Source of the DNA: Asterias amurensis
Lineage: Eukaryota; Echinodermata; Asteroidea; Forcipulatida; Asteriidae
Length of the DNA: 64,000 nucleotides
Reading direction: 5' to 3'
Assembly: GCF_032118995.1 (NCBI RefSeq)
Contig: NC_092666.1
Location: 10,242,501-10,306,500, forward strand
Each line of letters begins with the position of its first letter. The stretch's first letter is position 1. This document shows, piece by piece, positions 45,808 to 56,592 of the stretch. Made by a program: the position numbers and the translations under genes. The notes under the pieces are model-generated. The model worked only from the letters and a program-made list of their open reading frames with translations, had not been told where the DNA came from and did not search any database.

Positions 45808-45911
45808 GACGTAGGTTCAAATGAAGAGTTTCTCCAAAGGCATCTACAGTCATCTGGAGATAATCTGCAGGAGATTCGTCGCTGGTGATTGCAACAGCGC
45901 CCTCTTCCATA
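45808..45911 (-). pseudogene. Orphan copy of metalloprotease propeptide exon 3 (partial)
   Basis: About 100 bp closely matching 54421-54523 inside exon 3 of the metalloprotease gene. Read on the minus strand it gives EEGAVAITSDESPAD, then VDAFGETLHLNLR, with two substitutions (DYLQM against DSLQI). It lacks the exon ends and splice sites and lies 1 kb beyond the 3' end of the gene. It is a relic of a partial tandem copy or a captured fragment. Confidence 0.8.
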
Positions 45912-46559
45912 ATAAGATATATGCATCAAGTAAAACACAACATTATTGTCGTTCTATTTTCATTCTGCAGTTTATTTCTTTTCAAAACAATTAACAATTC
46001 TTATTTGGTTAATTGAAACAACTCATTCCTATACCTTGCCAGTTGTTAAAGTATGGCGGGGCTTTTGCTTTTGTGTATGAAGTTTCTGATGTATTCCCGT
46101 AATACGTACTATGAACATTGCACTAGCATTGTACCGTTAATTGGTGACATTCTCCGCCTCGCCCCCGCCCCCTTTACTTTGTTTGCGTGATTGATTTGAC
46201 CCCCTCCCCCCCCCCCCCCTTTTCAGCTTTTTACCTTTTTGTTGTGTGATATTATTAATAGCCTTTGAGAAAGACTCTGCTAGGGTCGGAACGTAAGTCC
46301 GTTAACTTTTTTTTAAAAACCATGGCTATGGTTAGGTCCTTAGCTATGGCATAGGTAATTATTATTCCTCATGTTGTTAAAGAAGAAATTGCACAGTTGG
46401 CAGTGTCCAATTAACAGGATTAATACGAATTGAAATATTTATAAGTAATTATTGAAAACCCATTGGATAGGCAACTACGATTAACGATTTGGTTGCAATG
46501 TGGTTCTGACCAATATGATCATCAGTCATTATTTACTAAAACTTAAAGCAATCGCACAA

Positions 46560-46850
46560 CATCGGTAAACAGTATTTTCCAAAGGCCCACACTTCGTGTA
46601 TCACAACCTATATATAAAATAACAAACCAGCTGGGAAAATTTAGGCTCAATCGGTCATCGGAGTTCGGGAGAAAATAACGAGAAAACCCATCCTTGTTTC
46701 CGCACAATTCGCCGTGTCATGACATGTGTTTAAAATAAATCCGTTATTCTCGATATCGAGAATTGATATTGTTTTAATGTTTTCTCAAAAAGTAAAGCAT
46801 TTCATGGAATAATATTTCAAGGGAAGTCTTTCACCACGACCTTCTGTAAA
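46560..46850 (+). mobile_element. Diverged MITE, family A subfamily (partial)
   Basis: Shares CACTTCGTGTATCACAAC, GGTCATCGGAG, GGGAGAAAATAACG and TTCACC...CTTCTGTAAACC with the 14182-14508 element. The outer ends are degraded. It lies just past the 3' end of the metalloprotease gene. Confidence 0.65.
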
Positions 46851-46917
46851 CCCTGAAAATCTTTGAATCGGTAAAAGGAAAGATCTTCTCGTAGCTGTTC
46901 AGTTCTGTTCTTCCTTC

Positions 46918-49900
46918 CTAAGCATCATCATAGCACGTATTCCTACTGTAAATACAAGAAAGGCAAACGGACATTCGTTGTTTAAAGGAACGTTACATAA
47001 TTGGTAAGAAACAACAATCGTGAAGATCGCAGATTTACGAGAAAAAAAAACTTACACAGTCTAATGATGATGATAGTTGAAAACATCCCTTGAAATATTT
47101 CTGTCTGAAATTTCATATTTTATGAGAAATAAATAATCTAATCTCGCGTTTGGAGTTTATCGCTCAGTGAGCGTTTTATTCACTTTTGTTTTGGCATCGA
47201 TGCTATGCAAAATTTGTGATCGGTTTTTCACTATTCTCTCGTGACCCAGATGACCGATCGATCTCGAACTTCTACATGTGTCAGTTTGTGCATGTGGTGG
47301 ATTACATAAAGTGCTTACACTGCCAGTAACTTGTTTGCTAGCAAAACCAGTTCTGTACTGGTCCTTTCAATAATGATTGTCATTGTTTGATAATATAGAG
47401 TTAACATAAAACGGCACAACACATTTTCTTCTGTTCTTCCCCCTCCCTTTTTCTTCTCCCCCTGCTATTTATTCAAACATTATAAAACTATTTTACCGAA
47501 GTATTGTAAATGTCAGTGTTTAACGTATGATCGTTAAATGTTGGTTCTGTAATAGTTGGTAAAACAAATAGGTCTTTAAGGACAGTCTGACACAAATTTA
47601 TTTTTCTGAAAAAAATAAACGAGAAATTTCGTTTTATTTCCTCCCTAACGGTAAAATATTGTTTAACCCACATGTTTTAGGAAGATAGCCCTATTAACAG
47701 AAATGCTTTTGTATTTGCTGCTCCGATACATGTCTTGAGATACATGTAAAAGTAGTGCAGATTTTAGTATGATGCTATCTGAAGGAGACACAATAATATT
47801 TTTGGCGACCTCTTATGAAAAAATGTATAATACATTGCTAAGCCAGGTAATGTATGCTAAGTTAAAATAATTTAGTGTTCAACATAATAAATTTGTGGTT
47901 TAACATTGAGGCTTTTGCTTCCCTGTCATAATTTAAAAACAGTAAATTGTATGTTATTTTAAATATTGTTGTAACTCTTCCCTGTCATGATTTAAAAACA
48001 GTAAATTGTATATTATTTTAAATATTGTTGTAACTCTTCCCTGTCATGATTTAAAAACAGTAAATTGTATATTATTTTAAATATTGTTGTAACTCTTCCC
48101 CAGCGTGATGGGGGTATGTTAATTTTTTAACAAAACAAGAAATACAATCAAATCAGTTATAGGCACTGGATACTATTGGTAATTGCTCAAAATAATTGTT
48201 AGTTGTAAAAACTTACTAGTAGTGATCAATAGAGATATGTTGATAGTATAAAACATTTTTGAGAAACAGCTCCCTCTGAAGTAACGTCGTTTTCGAGAAA
48301 GAAGTTATTTCTCACTAAAATAATTGAATTTGATTTCGAGACCTCAAAATTTGATTTTGAGGTCTCGAATTCAAACATCTGAAAGGTTTTTCTTTTCTTC
48401 AATTATTATTTCACAACTTCGACGACCAATTGAGTTCAAATTTGTACAGGTTTGTAATTTTGGGGGATTAGTTTAGATACACCAAGTGAGAAGACTGGTC
48501 TGTAACAATTACCGAAGGTGTCCAGTGTCTAATAATACTGTAGTCATATCATAATATATATTTAGTTGTCTTACCCAACAAAATCGCAGTAGTAATCTCT
48601 GCTGCATGAGGACCAATCCCAGTACACTTTGTATTTACTCGCCCATGGTGACATTATGTATTTACCAGGACCGCATATTGCTGGTTTGTCATGTTTCATC
48701 GACAGGCTGTGTGAAGAAGAATGTAGTTACAACCATTGAAAAAAAAAAATACAAAATCGTAAAACAAACCATCATTGTGGAAGTGTCGTGGCCGAGCGAT
48801 GAAGAGCACCGAATTCAAACTCTGGCGTTTCCGATCAGCAGAGTGTGGGTTCGAATCCCCAGCCGTGACACTTGTGTCCTTGAGCAAGACACTTAACCAT
48901 TGCCTCGTCCTTCGGATGGGACGTTAAGAAGTGGGTCCCGTGCGTTGTGTAGTGCACGTAACGTAACCCAATGCACTTAACGAAAAGAGAAGGGGGTTCG
49001 CCCCTGTGTTCCTGGCTGGATTGGCGGCATATTGCGCACAGCACCTTGTAAACCATTACATGTTGCTATGCAAAAGGAGTAGATCTCATAATTCAAACGT
49101 AGTCCCACATACCTTGCCGGAAATACTGTATGTGTCAGCGCTTTGTGACGCCCTTCAGGTGTATAAAGCGCTATATAAATATCGACTATTATTATTAGTA
49201 TTGTTCCATTATCCCAGCCAGGGGGCTTGACTCAATTTGGGGTCAGTATGACCCAGTATTTGTGTCGGAATGAGACAAGCTGACGTCGATTCCGATTTCA
49301 ATACATTTTTTAATTCAGTGTCTCAATCAAAATCATGACATTTGAACGCTAGGTGGCAGCAGACTTGCATGGTAAGCTATAGAAAGTATGACAAAAGTCA
49401 TGAAAGGCTTGCTAAGTTAATATTATCCAAATGACTACTGGTGACGTACTTATGACCAATCTCGTGACACATGGTACCTGCCGTAGATGTCAGACTCCGA
49501 CGTTTGGTGACGGACGCGGAGCCCTTCTTACCGCACGACCCAACGTTAGCAAGTCCAGTTTTACCTTTAACGGGATATCTGTATTGAAAACAAAAAAGTG
49601 TATGCAGGACTTTTAAAGGTAGTGGATACTATTGGCAATTGCTCAAAATAATTATTTGCATAAAACGTTACTTGATAATGAATAATGGGGAGAGGTTGGT
49701 AGTATAAAACATTGTGAGAAACGGCTCCCTCTGAAGTGGAGTTGTTTTCGAGAAAGAAAGTAATTTCCACGAATTTGAATTTGAGACCTCAGATTTAGAA
49801 TTTGAGGTCTCGAAATCAAGCATCTGATAGCACACAACTTCGTGTGACGAGGGTGTTTTTTTCTGTCATTATTATTTCGCAACTTCGATGACCTATTGAG

Positions 49901-52900
49901 CTCGAATTTCCACAGGTTTGTTATTTAATGCATATGTTGAGATACAGCAAGTGAGAAGACTGGTATTTGACAATCACCAATAATGTCCAGTGTCTTTAAG
50001 CGAACACACATTTTAAACGATGTACTAGCATTGTTGTCGAAAGTTTAATAAACACTGAACGTTTTGAAAATATACATGCTGGACTCACTAGTATTACAGG
50101 GAAATAACTTTTTTTTTGTTTTTTTTGCTGGATGACGTAAACGTATAAAAGTCTATAGATGGATTGAACATAGCCCAACTCTCAGCCAATGGTAACCTTT
50201 CATGCGTTCACGTTTCATCCAAGATGGTGGTCATCGATGACGTCATGTGCAACCTATCTATGTGTGCGTTCGATTAGCTTCCCTGGGTCGACCCCGCGGT
50301 GCTCACTCGGGTAAACCCCTTACAAGAGCTAACCGAACGATCACACTCGCCCTCTCGTGGTGACATCATGCACATCGGGGCCATTTCAACAAGCAGGGCA
50401 CATGGGGCTGACCCGGGTGAGCCCCTGTATTGACGTCAAAGCTATTCGAACGCATCGTGGGCAGACCGGGGTGGACCCAGGGAAGGTAAACGAACGCAAC
50501 CAATAACCATGTAGGCCTCTAACTGAAGGTGTACGTCTTAAAATGTTGTCATGTGCATGAGGTTAATTATAATTAGGGGTGCGTTCGACTTGCTTCCCTT
50601 GGTCGACTCCGCGGTGCTCACTCGGGTCACCCTGACAAAAGCTAATCGAACGATCCCTTACCCTTTAGTGGCGATCTCATGCACCTTGTGGCCATTCCCA
50701 AGTGGCCCGTTCCCTAAGCAGGGCACTGGGAGCTGACCCGGTGTGGTGGTTTCAACTTTCCGTTGTGTTCAGTTTTCCGAATGACCAAATACGGTAGCAT
50801 TACGTCATGCGATGCCTGCGCACAGCAAGCGAAAGTAGTCCATTTTTAGTGCCGTATTGAGTCATACCGTTACCCTCCGGTAGCTGTCATGGCGGCGTCC
50901 ACGAGTCGAGTACAACTAGCGGCAAACGCGTGGATCGTATGAGTTTTTTTTTTATGCAAGCAGAGTGTGACCTGCCTAAAGTTATACCCATGTAAAGATG
51001 GGGCAAGAGATTATGTGACTACACAGAAAAGAATCGTAATATAAACAATTTGGGGTCACTGCTGAGAGAACTACAGTACTCGCCAGGGTACTCACGGCGG
51101 TATCCGACAGGTCACCCGGAAAACTGAACACGCCGGAAAGCTAAAACCGTTCGAACAACGCGATGATATGACCGACTACGTCACCCGGAAAACTGAACAC
51201 GGCGGAAGACTGAAACCGCCACACCGGGTGAGCCCCAGGAATGACGTCAAAGCCATTCGAAAGTACCGGGGCAGATCGGGGTCGACCCCGGGAAGCTAAT
51301 CGAACCAAGCATCGTGTCAACAACTTACCCAGAAACAAATGCTGCATTGTCCCAGTGTGTTGGATCAGACTCGGGTGGATTTGCTATGCCGCAGTATGCT
51401 CTAGCCGCCCTCAACGTCAGTCCTATGCTTTCATTTGATTTGAATACCGTCTGTTCATAACGAGGTTAGTTCAAAGTTAGAAGGTTCTCGTGGTTAGTTT
51501 TACACAGGTTTTATAGCATAGTTCACACAACAGGTTTTAGATAAGTACTATGCTACTCTTGACAGGACAACGTTTTCTTTAAGCCTAAACACATTTCGTT
51601 GCTTTAAATTATTTCTATATGAGTTGGGAAAAAGATAGTTCCAACGTTGATTTGTAGTTCATTGTTGTAAGTGATTTTGTGCCACTTAGTTTTGGATAAT
51701 TATTTTATACAGTTTTCACACATGCTTTTTCTCTTAATGGGATGATATTAACTTGAAGATTAACTAAAGCAGTGCTTATGAACAGTTGGTTTTGGCTAGG
51801 TTTTCGTTTTTTGAAAATGTTGCGTCTACGTCTACAGACGTTTTGTTATCCCATCCTTCAACCATCATTTTCAATTTTAATTAAACGGTAATGCAATTTA
51901 ATTAAGGCTAGTTAGTACCTCGTCGGCAAAATAAGCTGCATGGACTAATTTTGGAACCAAGTTTGTCCCGACGAGAGACGGCTTCTGGAAGACGTTTTTT
52001 ACCTGAATGTAAAAATAAAAATAAAAACTCATAAACAACAGCAACAACACGCTCAAATTAAATGAAAAAAGAAATGTTATAAATTGTAATATATGGACAC
52101 GAGAGGGCGATATTCTTCCAACTTTGGGTGCTTCCTAGTTAAACAAAAAAAGGTTTATACTCTTCCAAAGTAAATCCACTCATTTCAAGTTTAATAAAAA
52201 CCTCTTCATTGATGATGCCAGCAAACTTTTTGTTTTTAAACGGGGGGCTAAGTGTACAAACCAAGGACACTATTTTTCAAAACCTGTTTTTAATCAGGCC
52301 ATGCTTCTCAGTTGATTAAAAGTGTACTCTGTGAGTGTTAAGGCCCGGTCACACAGGCCCCGATAACGAGAACGAAGACGAGAACGATAAAAATGCATGC
52401 CCTCGATTGGTTGAATTGCTCCACGCAGAATACGCCCACGCTCATTCAACCAATCGAGGGCGTGCATTTTTATCGTTCTCGTTTTGTTCTCGTTATCGGG
52501 GCCAGTGTGACCGGGCCTTTAACTGGCCGATTCTAAAAAACATTATGTCCTCACCAAATTAAAAAGTGCCAAGTATTCAGAGTGGAAAGTGTCTCCAGCT
52601 TGCTGCCAGGCTTGGAAGTCGTAGAACATTGCCAGCTCAAGATACTTAGTTGACTGTCCATCACACGAGTAGGATTCAAAACCAAAATCACCTTCGTCGA
52701 TATCATCAACATCTTCGTCCTCTATGAAAGAAAGAAAATGTAATAACTGTCACCCTACAAGCTGCATTCAGTTATATGCATGTTATAAGATCAAAGTTGA
52801 CCAAAGAACAATGAGAGGGGACAAATTGCTCTTTGACTTAAAGGCAGTGGACACTATTGGTATTACCAACAATATTTTTTGTAAGCATAAAATCTTACTT

Positions 52901-55900
52901 GGTAACGAGTAATGGGGAGAGGTTGGAAGTATAAAACATTGTGAGAAACGGCTCCCTCTGAAGTGACGTAGTTTTCGAGAAAGAAGTAATTTTCCACGAA
53001 TTTGATTTCGAGACCTCAGAATTAGATTTTGAGGTCTCGAAATCAAGCATCTGAAAGCACACAACGTCGTGTGACAAGAGTATTTTCTTTCATTGTTATC
53101 TCCCAACTTCGACGACCAATTGAGCTCAAATTTTCACAGGTTTGTTATTTTGTGCATGTTGAGATACACCAAGTGAGAAGACTGGTTTTTGACAATTATT
53201 AATAGTGTCCAATGTCTTTAATGCCTCTTTTGCTGGTTACCATACTTTTGCGGACGCGTAAAGTGGATTGGCCACACGCCTATATTAAATTGTGCCAGCA
53301 CATGGACGTTGTCTCAACGGCAGATCTCTGGCAATTTTCACGAGCCTCGAAGTGTGACGTCAAATGTTCATACTAAGGCTGGGGGATCTAAAAGACCGTG
53401 CAAGTCTTGGTACTCGAAATCTTTGATCCGAATGCGTGTGTTTGTCTTTGTTTCCAAAGTGGTCCCGTTTTGTTTTTATATGATGCTTTTGACGTGCACT
53501 GTCTGGTATTTCTTACCCGTTCCACACATAACGTCGTCGTCACTGCCCTTGTACACGACATGAGGATGACCAAGTCCTAAGGTTGCCATCTCCAGTGCAG
53601 ATTTCCCGCTTAATGGTTGGACTACCATCGTTCCCTTTTCATAGAAAATGATTGCAGTCTACAAGAGAGTAAAAATGAATAGTACAATATTATTGTTAGT
53701 TCATTCTGAACCCAGCAATTGGTAACGGGCAACTTGAAGGCAACCAATTGCAGTGCATGACCACTTTAGTAGCACATGAGTAAAAATTTTCAACCACGAT
53801 GTCTTACGAACCCACAAGCACGCACGTGCACAAGCCAAAATTCCCCACTTACCCGTGAAATTAATACGCTTGACATATAAAGCGCACGCCATTATTCGCT
53901 TTTTCCGTACCGTAAGCCCTGATTCTTTGCTAGTCCATGAAATTGGGCCATGGTTTGAAAAAACCTCGTCACTACTCTGGTATTACCAAAGGGTCCGGGG
54001 TGGATTTCACAAAGAGTTAGGATTAGTCTTATCTCGAGTTAGGACCAGTTAATCGTCCTAACTTATGACTATCCATATGGCTGCAATTTGTAACTCTTTG
54101 TCAAATCGACCCCCGGGTACCTTTTTTTTTCAATACACGTTTATTCCATACTCTTGTTGAGAAAACAAAAACAATTGTGAGAATTGTAGTGTGACCTTTT
54201 GTAGGACATAATGAAAAAAAAAAAAAAGTCCACAGATTTACAAGATTTTTAAGTTGTCAACAAACACTTACCAATCCATGACTGGTTTCTGCTGAGACAA
54301 TGGACTCCGGGTCAGAGGTGACCGTTCCAGAGTACATACGATCTGTACGGAGTGGGATCTTAACTTCTCCTTCTTCAAATATTCTCACCATTTCTCGCGT
54401 GACAACGCCTTCGTCATCATGACGTAGGTTCAAATGAAGAGTTTCTCCGAAGGCATCTACAGTAATCTGGAGAGAATCCGCGGGGGATTCGTCGCTGGTG
54501 ATTGCAACAGCGCCCTCTTCCGTTTGTATCTTAGGGTAGACAATTTCGTACTCAGGTGCTGCATTAAAGATAGTGGACACTATTGGTAATTGTCAAAGAC
54601 TAGTCTTCACAGTTGGTGTATCTTAACATATGCATAAAATAACAAACCTGTGAAAATTTGAGCTCAATCGTTCGTCGAAGTTGCGAGATAATAATGAAAG
54701 AAAAAACACCCATGTCACACGAAGTTGTGTGCTTTCTGATGCTTGATTTCGAGACCTCAAATTCTAAACTTGAGGTCTCGAACAATTCGTGGAAAATTAC
54801 TTCTTTCTCAAAAAATACGTCACTTCAGAGGGAGCCGTTTCTCACAATGTTTTATACTATCAACCTCTCCCCATTACTCGTAATCAAGAAAGGTTTTGTT
54901 ATGGTAATTATTTTGAGTAATTACCAATAGTGTCCACTGCCTTTAAGTAAACAACATGGCAACAAAAACGTGTTATAAGCTATCTTGATATCTCGTGGAG
55001 TGTCTGGGTATGGGTACATGTCTAAAGAAAAAACACCAACAATGGCAAAAAGAAGTCGATAATTAACATTTTAAATAATTGATGCAGACATTATAACGGT
55101 GACGGTGTCCATCAGTCATCGGGGCATGGGGGATGATGATGATGATGATGGTAGATTTTTATTTCAGGAATATGCAGCGATTAAGTCGAGTCTTGGTGTC
55201 CGAGAGGTCATTCGGTTTTGACACTGGACACTATTGGTAATTATAAAATACCAGTCTTCTCTCTTGGTGTATATCTCAACACATGCATAAAATAAAAAAA
55301 ACAGTGAAAAATGCGAGATAATAATGCAAGAAAAAAAACACGCTTTTGTCATACGAAGTTGTGTGCTTTCAGATGCTTGATTTCGAGACCTCAAAATCTA
55401 ATTCTGAGGTCACGAACTAAAATTCGCGGGAAATTACTTCTTTCTCGAAAACTACGTTACTTCAGGGGGAGCCGTTTCTCACAATGCTTTATACTATCAA
55501 CCTCTCCACATTACCAATTAAGGTTCTAATAATTATTTTGAGTAATTACCAATAGTGTACACTGCCTTTCAGAGTCTGTCGAATAAGTTCACTAAAAACA
55601 ACACGAATCGACATAATATTATTATCTGTGATTTCCACAAGTTTCACAACAAGGTTCTTACCATCGTCGTGATCCTGGACTCCAAAGATTCTGTATACAT
55701 CTGAGGAATCTAGTCGCAATGCTCTATTCTCAATCAAAGCTGACAGGTGACCAGTCTCTTCGTTTGAGGACAACTCCTGTGAAGAATGTCACATGTTTCT
55801 TATTTTGTTAATAATTAATACTAAAACAAATGATTGAGTGCACGCTTTACCTAAAAAGAAGCAAAGTAAAATAATCAAACATTCATACGCACACAAAGTA

Positions 55901-56110
55901 CAAGAAAGTATAAAATCTAAAATTAATATTCCGGTGTGCAACACAAAGGCACAAAAATGACAGAGAAATGATAACTAAACAAACCCTGATACATACTGGA
56001 AAGGGGAGTAGAAAACGGCTCCTCTACAATTAACATGAATACTTTACCCCACTTGGCTTGGCCGAAACGGCAAGTGCCAACGACACAACTACCAGTACTG
56101 AGATCTTCAT
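46918..56110 (-). CDS. ADAMTS-type metalloprotease, pro- and catalytic domain only (422 aa, 10 exons)
   Basis: Exons in transcript order: 56110-56048, 55776-55662, 54558-54272, 53658-53517, 52721-52555, 52002-51919, 51450-51329, 49578-49450, 48706-48575, 46945-46918. Every junction is GT/AG and all phases agree (1269 nt). Residues 1-17 are a signal peptide (MKISVLVVVSLALAVSA). Residues about 22-200 form an M12B propeptide (YEIVYP at 63, GETLHLNL, GHPHVVYK at 185) with a possible cysteine switch at Cys200. An acidic linker replaces the usual RxKR furin site. The reprolysin domain starts at KYLEL (228) and runs through HWDNAAFVSG to the zinc site HEIGHNLSMKHD (365-376; Glu366 catalytic), with Met-turn YIMSPW (Met388). 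The chain ends with NTCYDDA nine residues after exon 9: no disintegrin, thrombospondin or spacer domain. Predicted secreted zinc protease; substrate unknown. The exon 6 donor (GTACTA) is the weakest site. Confidence 0.82.
46981..47369. mobile_element. TIR element (AAAGGAACGTTACA ends)
   Basis: Left TTTAAAGGAACGTTACATAA; right GTTCTGTACTGGTCCTTT. The interior shares ATGACCGAT and ACACATGTAGAAGTTCG-like traits with MITE families here. It lies just inside intron 9 of the metalloprotease gene. Confidence 0.55.
47918..48103. repeat. 59-bp tandem repeat, three copies
   Basis: Units start CTTCCCTGTCAT at 47919, 47978 and 48037, with a partial fourth at 48096. The body is TTTAAAAACAGTAAATTGTA then TATTATTTTAAATATTGTTG. 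The last two units are identical. Located in intron 9 of the metalloprotease gene. Confidence 0.9.
48157..48533 (-). mobile_element. MITE family A copy, reverse orientation
   Basis: Starts AGGCACTGGATACTATTGG, ends AAGGTGTCCAGTGTCT, with GAGACCTCAAAATTTGATTT and its hairpin partner in the middle. The flanking TTAA has mutated. Ends 42 bp from exon 9 of the metalloprotease gene. Confidence 0.8.
48575..48706 (-). CDS. Exon 9 of the metalloprotease gene (third zinc His and Met-turn)
   Basis: Acceptor TTCTTCTTCACACAG, donor GTAAGA. It completes the split Asn codon and reads LSMKHD, CGPGKYIMSPW, WDWSSCSRDYYC and DFVG. This supplies the third zinc His, the conserved Asp and the Met-turn expected of a reprolysin domain. 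It confirms that the upstream HEIGH exon belongs to the same gene. Confidence 0.85.
48784..49200 (+). mobile_element. tRNA-Ser/Leu-like SINE, complete
   Basis: Head GTGTCGTGGCCGAGCGATG with B box GGTTCGAATCC. The conserved middle is CTTGAGCAAGACACTTAACC and CGTCCTTCGGATGGGACG, and the tail ends AAAGCGCTATATAAAT plus ATT repeats. The middle resembles the central domain of the V/Deu SINE superfamily, from memory. Sits in intron 8 of the metalloprotease gene. Confidence 0.85.
49450..49578 (-). CDS. Exon 8 of the metalloprotease gene (HEIGH catalytic exon)
   Basis: Acceptor TTTTGTTTTCAATACAG, donor GTACGT. Reads YPVKGKTGLANVGSCGKKGS and ends at TMCHEIGH. The GLANVGSC segment matches the ADAMTS stretch preceding the zinc helix. 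The donor cuts one base before completing the Asn codon that begins NLSMKHD. Confidence 0.85.
49613..49999 (-). mobile_element. MITE family A copy, reverse orientation
   Basis: TTAA lies at 49613-49616 and 49996-49999. Ends AGGTAGTGGATACTATTGG and AATAATGTCCAGTGTCT. It starts 35 bp upstream (in gene sense) of the acceptor of the catalytic exon 8. Confidence 0.9.
50264..50500. mobile_element. Repeat family D, complete copy
   Basis: Inverted ends TGCGTTCGATTAGCTTCCCT and AGGGAAGGTAAACGAACGCA. Inside are CCCCGCGGTGCTCACTCGGG and CACACTCGCCCTCTCGTGG. Intron 7 of the metalloprotease gene. Confidence 0.85.
50577..51307. mobile_element. Repeat family D copy split by another element
   Basis: Left part starts GGTGCGTTCGACTTGCTTCC; right part ends GGAAGCTAATCGAACCAAGC. 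The two halves join logically across GACCCGG|GTGAGCCCC. The insert is the 480-bp element at 50743-51223. Confidence 0.8.
50743..51223. mobile_element. TIR element (GTGGTTTCAACTTTCCG ends) nested in family D
   Basis: Left GTGGTGGTTTCAACTTTCCG with GTGTTCAGTTTTCCG. Right end CGGAAAACTGAACACGGCGG then AAGACTGAAACCGCCACAC. A second internal copy of the right-end motif lies at about 51113. No ORF of note. Confidence 0.7.
52338..52522. mobile_element. Fold-back element with TTAA duplication
   Basis: TTAA lies at 52338-52341 and 52519-52522. Arms GGCCCGGTCACACAGGCCCC, CGATAACGAGAACG and TCGTTCTCGTT...GGGGCCAGTGTGACCGGGCC. It starts 33 bp past the exon 5 donor (gene sense) of the metalloprotease gene. 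Confidence 0.9.
52838..53221 (-). mobile_element. MITE family A copy, reverse orientation
   Basis: TTAA lies at 52838-52841 and 53218-53221. Ends AGGCAGTGGACACTATTGG and AATAGTGTCCAATGTCT. Intron 4 of the metalloprotease gene. Confidence 0.9.
53996..54117. mobile_element. Palindromic short repeat (TTAGGA/TCCTAA type)
   Basis: Begins GGGGTGGATTTCACAAAGAG and ends AACTCTTTGTCAAATCGACCCC-like sequence, with ATCTCGAGTTAGGACC inside. Intron 3 of the metalloprotease gene. Confidence 0.7.
54564..54946 (+). mobile_element. MITE family A copy at the exon 3 splice acceptor
   Basis: TTAA lies at 54564-54567 and 54943-54946. Ends AGATAGTGGACACTATTGG and AATAGTGTCCACTGCCT. It is inserted on the intron side, with its left TTAA 5 bp from exon 3 of the metalloprotease gene. 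Confidence 0.92.
55219..55570 (+). mobile_element. MITE family A copy in intron 2 of the metalloprotease gene
   Basis: Starts ACACTGGACACTATTGG, ends AATAGTGTACACTGCCTTT. The flanking TTAA is degraded at both ends. Its right end lies 92 bp from exon 2 of the metalloprotease gene. Confidence 0.8.
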
Positions 56111-56592
56111 TCTGTAGGACTTCAGTTTTCCCTTTTCACGAATTTGTGAAGCATTTTTATACTGAATTTTGCTCATCTCAACGTGAACAATAATGACATT
56201 CAGTTTAATTATTTTGTTTTAAGACAAAACGAAACACGCGGACGAGGGCGACAAATCGAGATTATAGCCGTAAATCACTATTTTGGAAGGCATGCATCGT
56301 GAGTTTTATTGCAGCTACATTATTAATTTTGTTATAGGAAAAATCAATTAGGTAAGAATTATAAACCCTACCTGCAATAATGATGTGAAGTAACTTTATG
56401 GTAATTGTTTATATGTAAAGGTGAGCTTTATAAGCCTAATTTGTGGGTTTCCTAAAGAGTTCACCATGCACTCTGATCGAACCTAAAGAGGTCATTAACA
56501 CTTTCGTTTAGGTTTTGTTTGGGAGAGTTTTTTCTTTTTCTTTTTCTGCAGCAGCTCATAGGGTAAGATTACATAATAATGCTGCTAGATAA

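Noticed and set aside
47918..48103. CRISPR-like array
   Set aside because: A plain 59-bp tandem repeat without distinct spacers, in a eukaryotic intron.
48784..48870. Functional tRNA-Ser or tRNA-Leu gene
   Set aside because: Followed by a SINE central domain and a CR1/L2-like tail; a related sequence at 39418 has the same layout.
51329..51422. Shorter form of metalloprotease exon 7 starting at 51422
   Set aside because: That acceptor breaks the phase; the acceptor at 51450 restores it and adds TVFKSNESIGLT, which fits the fold.
49652..55529. Recurring ORFs with CHTTLCAFRCLISRPQNL-type sequence
   Set aside because: They are one frame of the family A MITE, and copies are broken at random.
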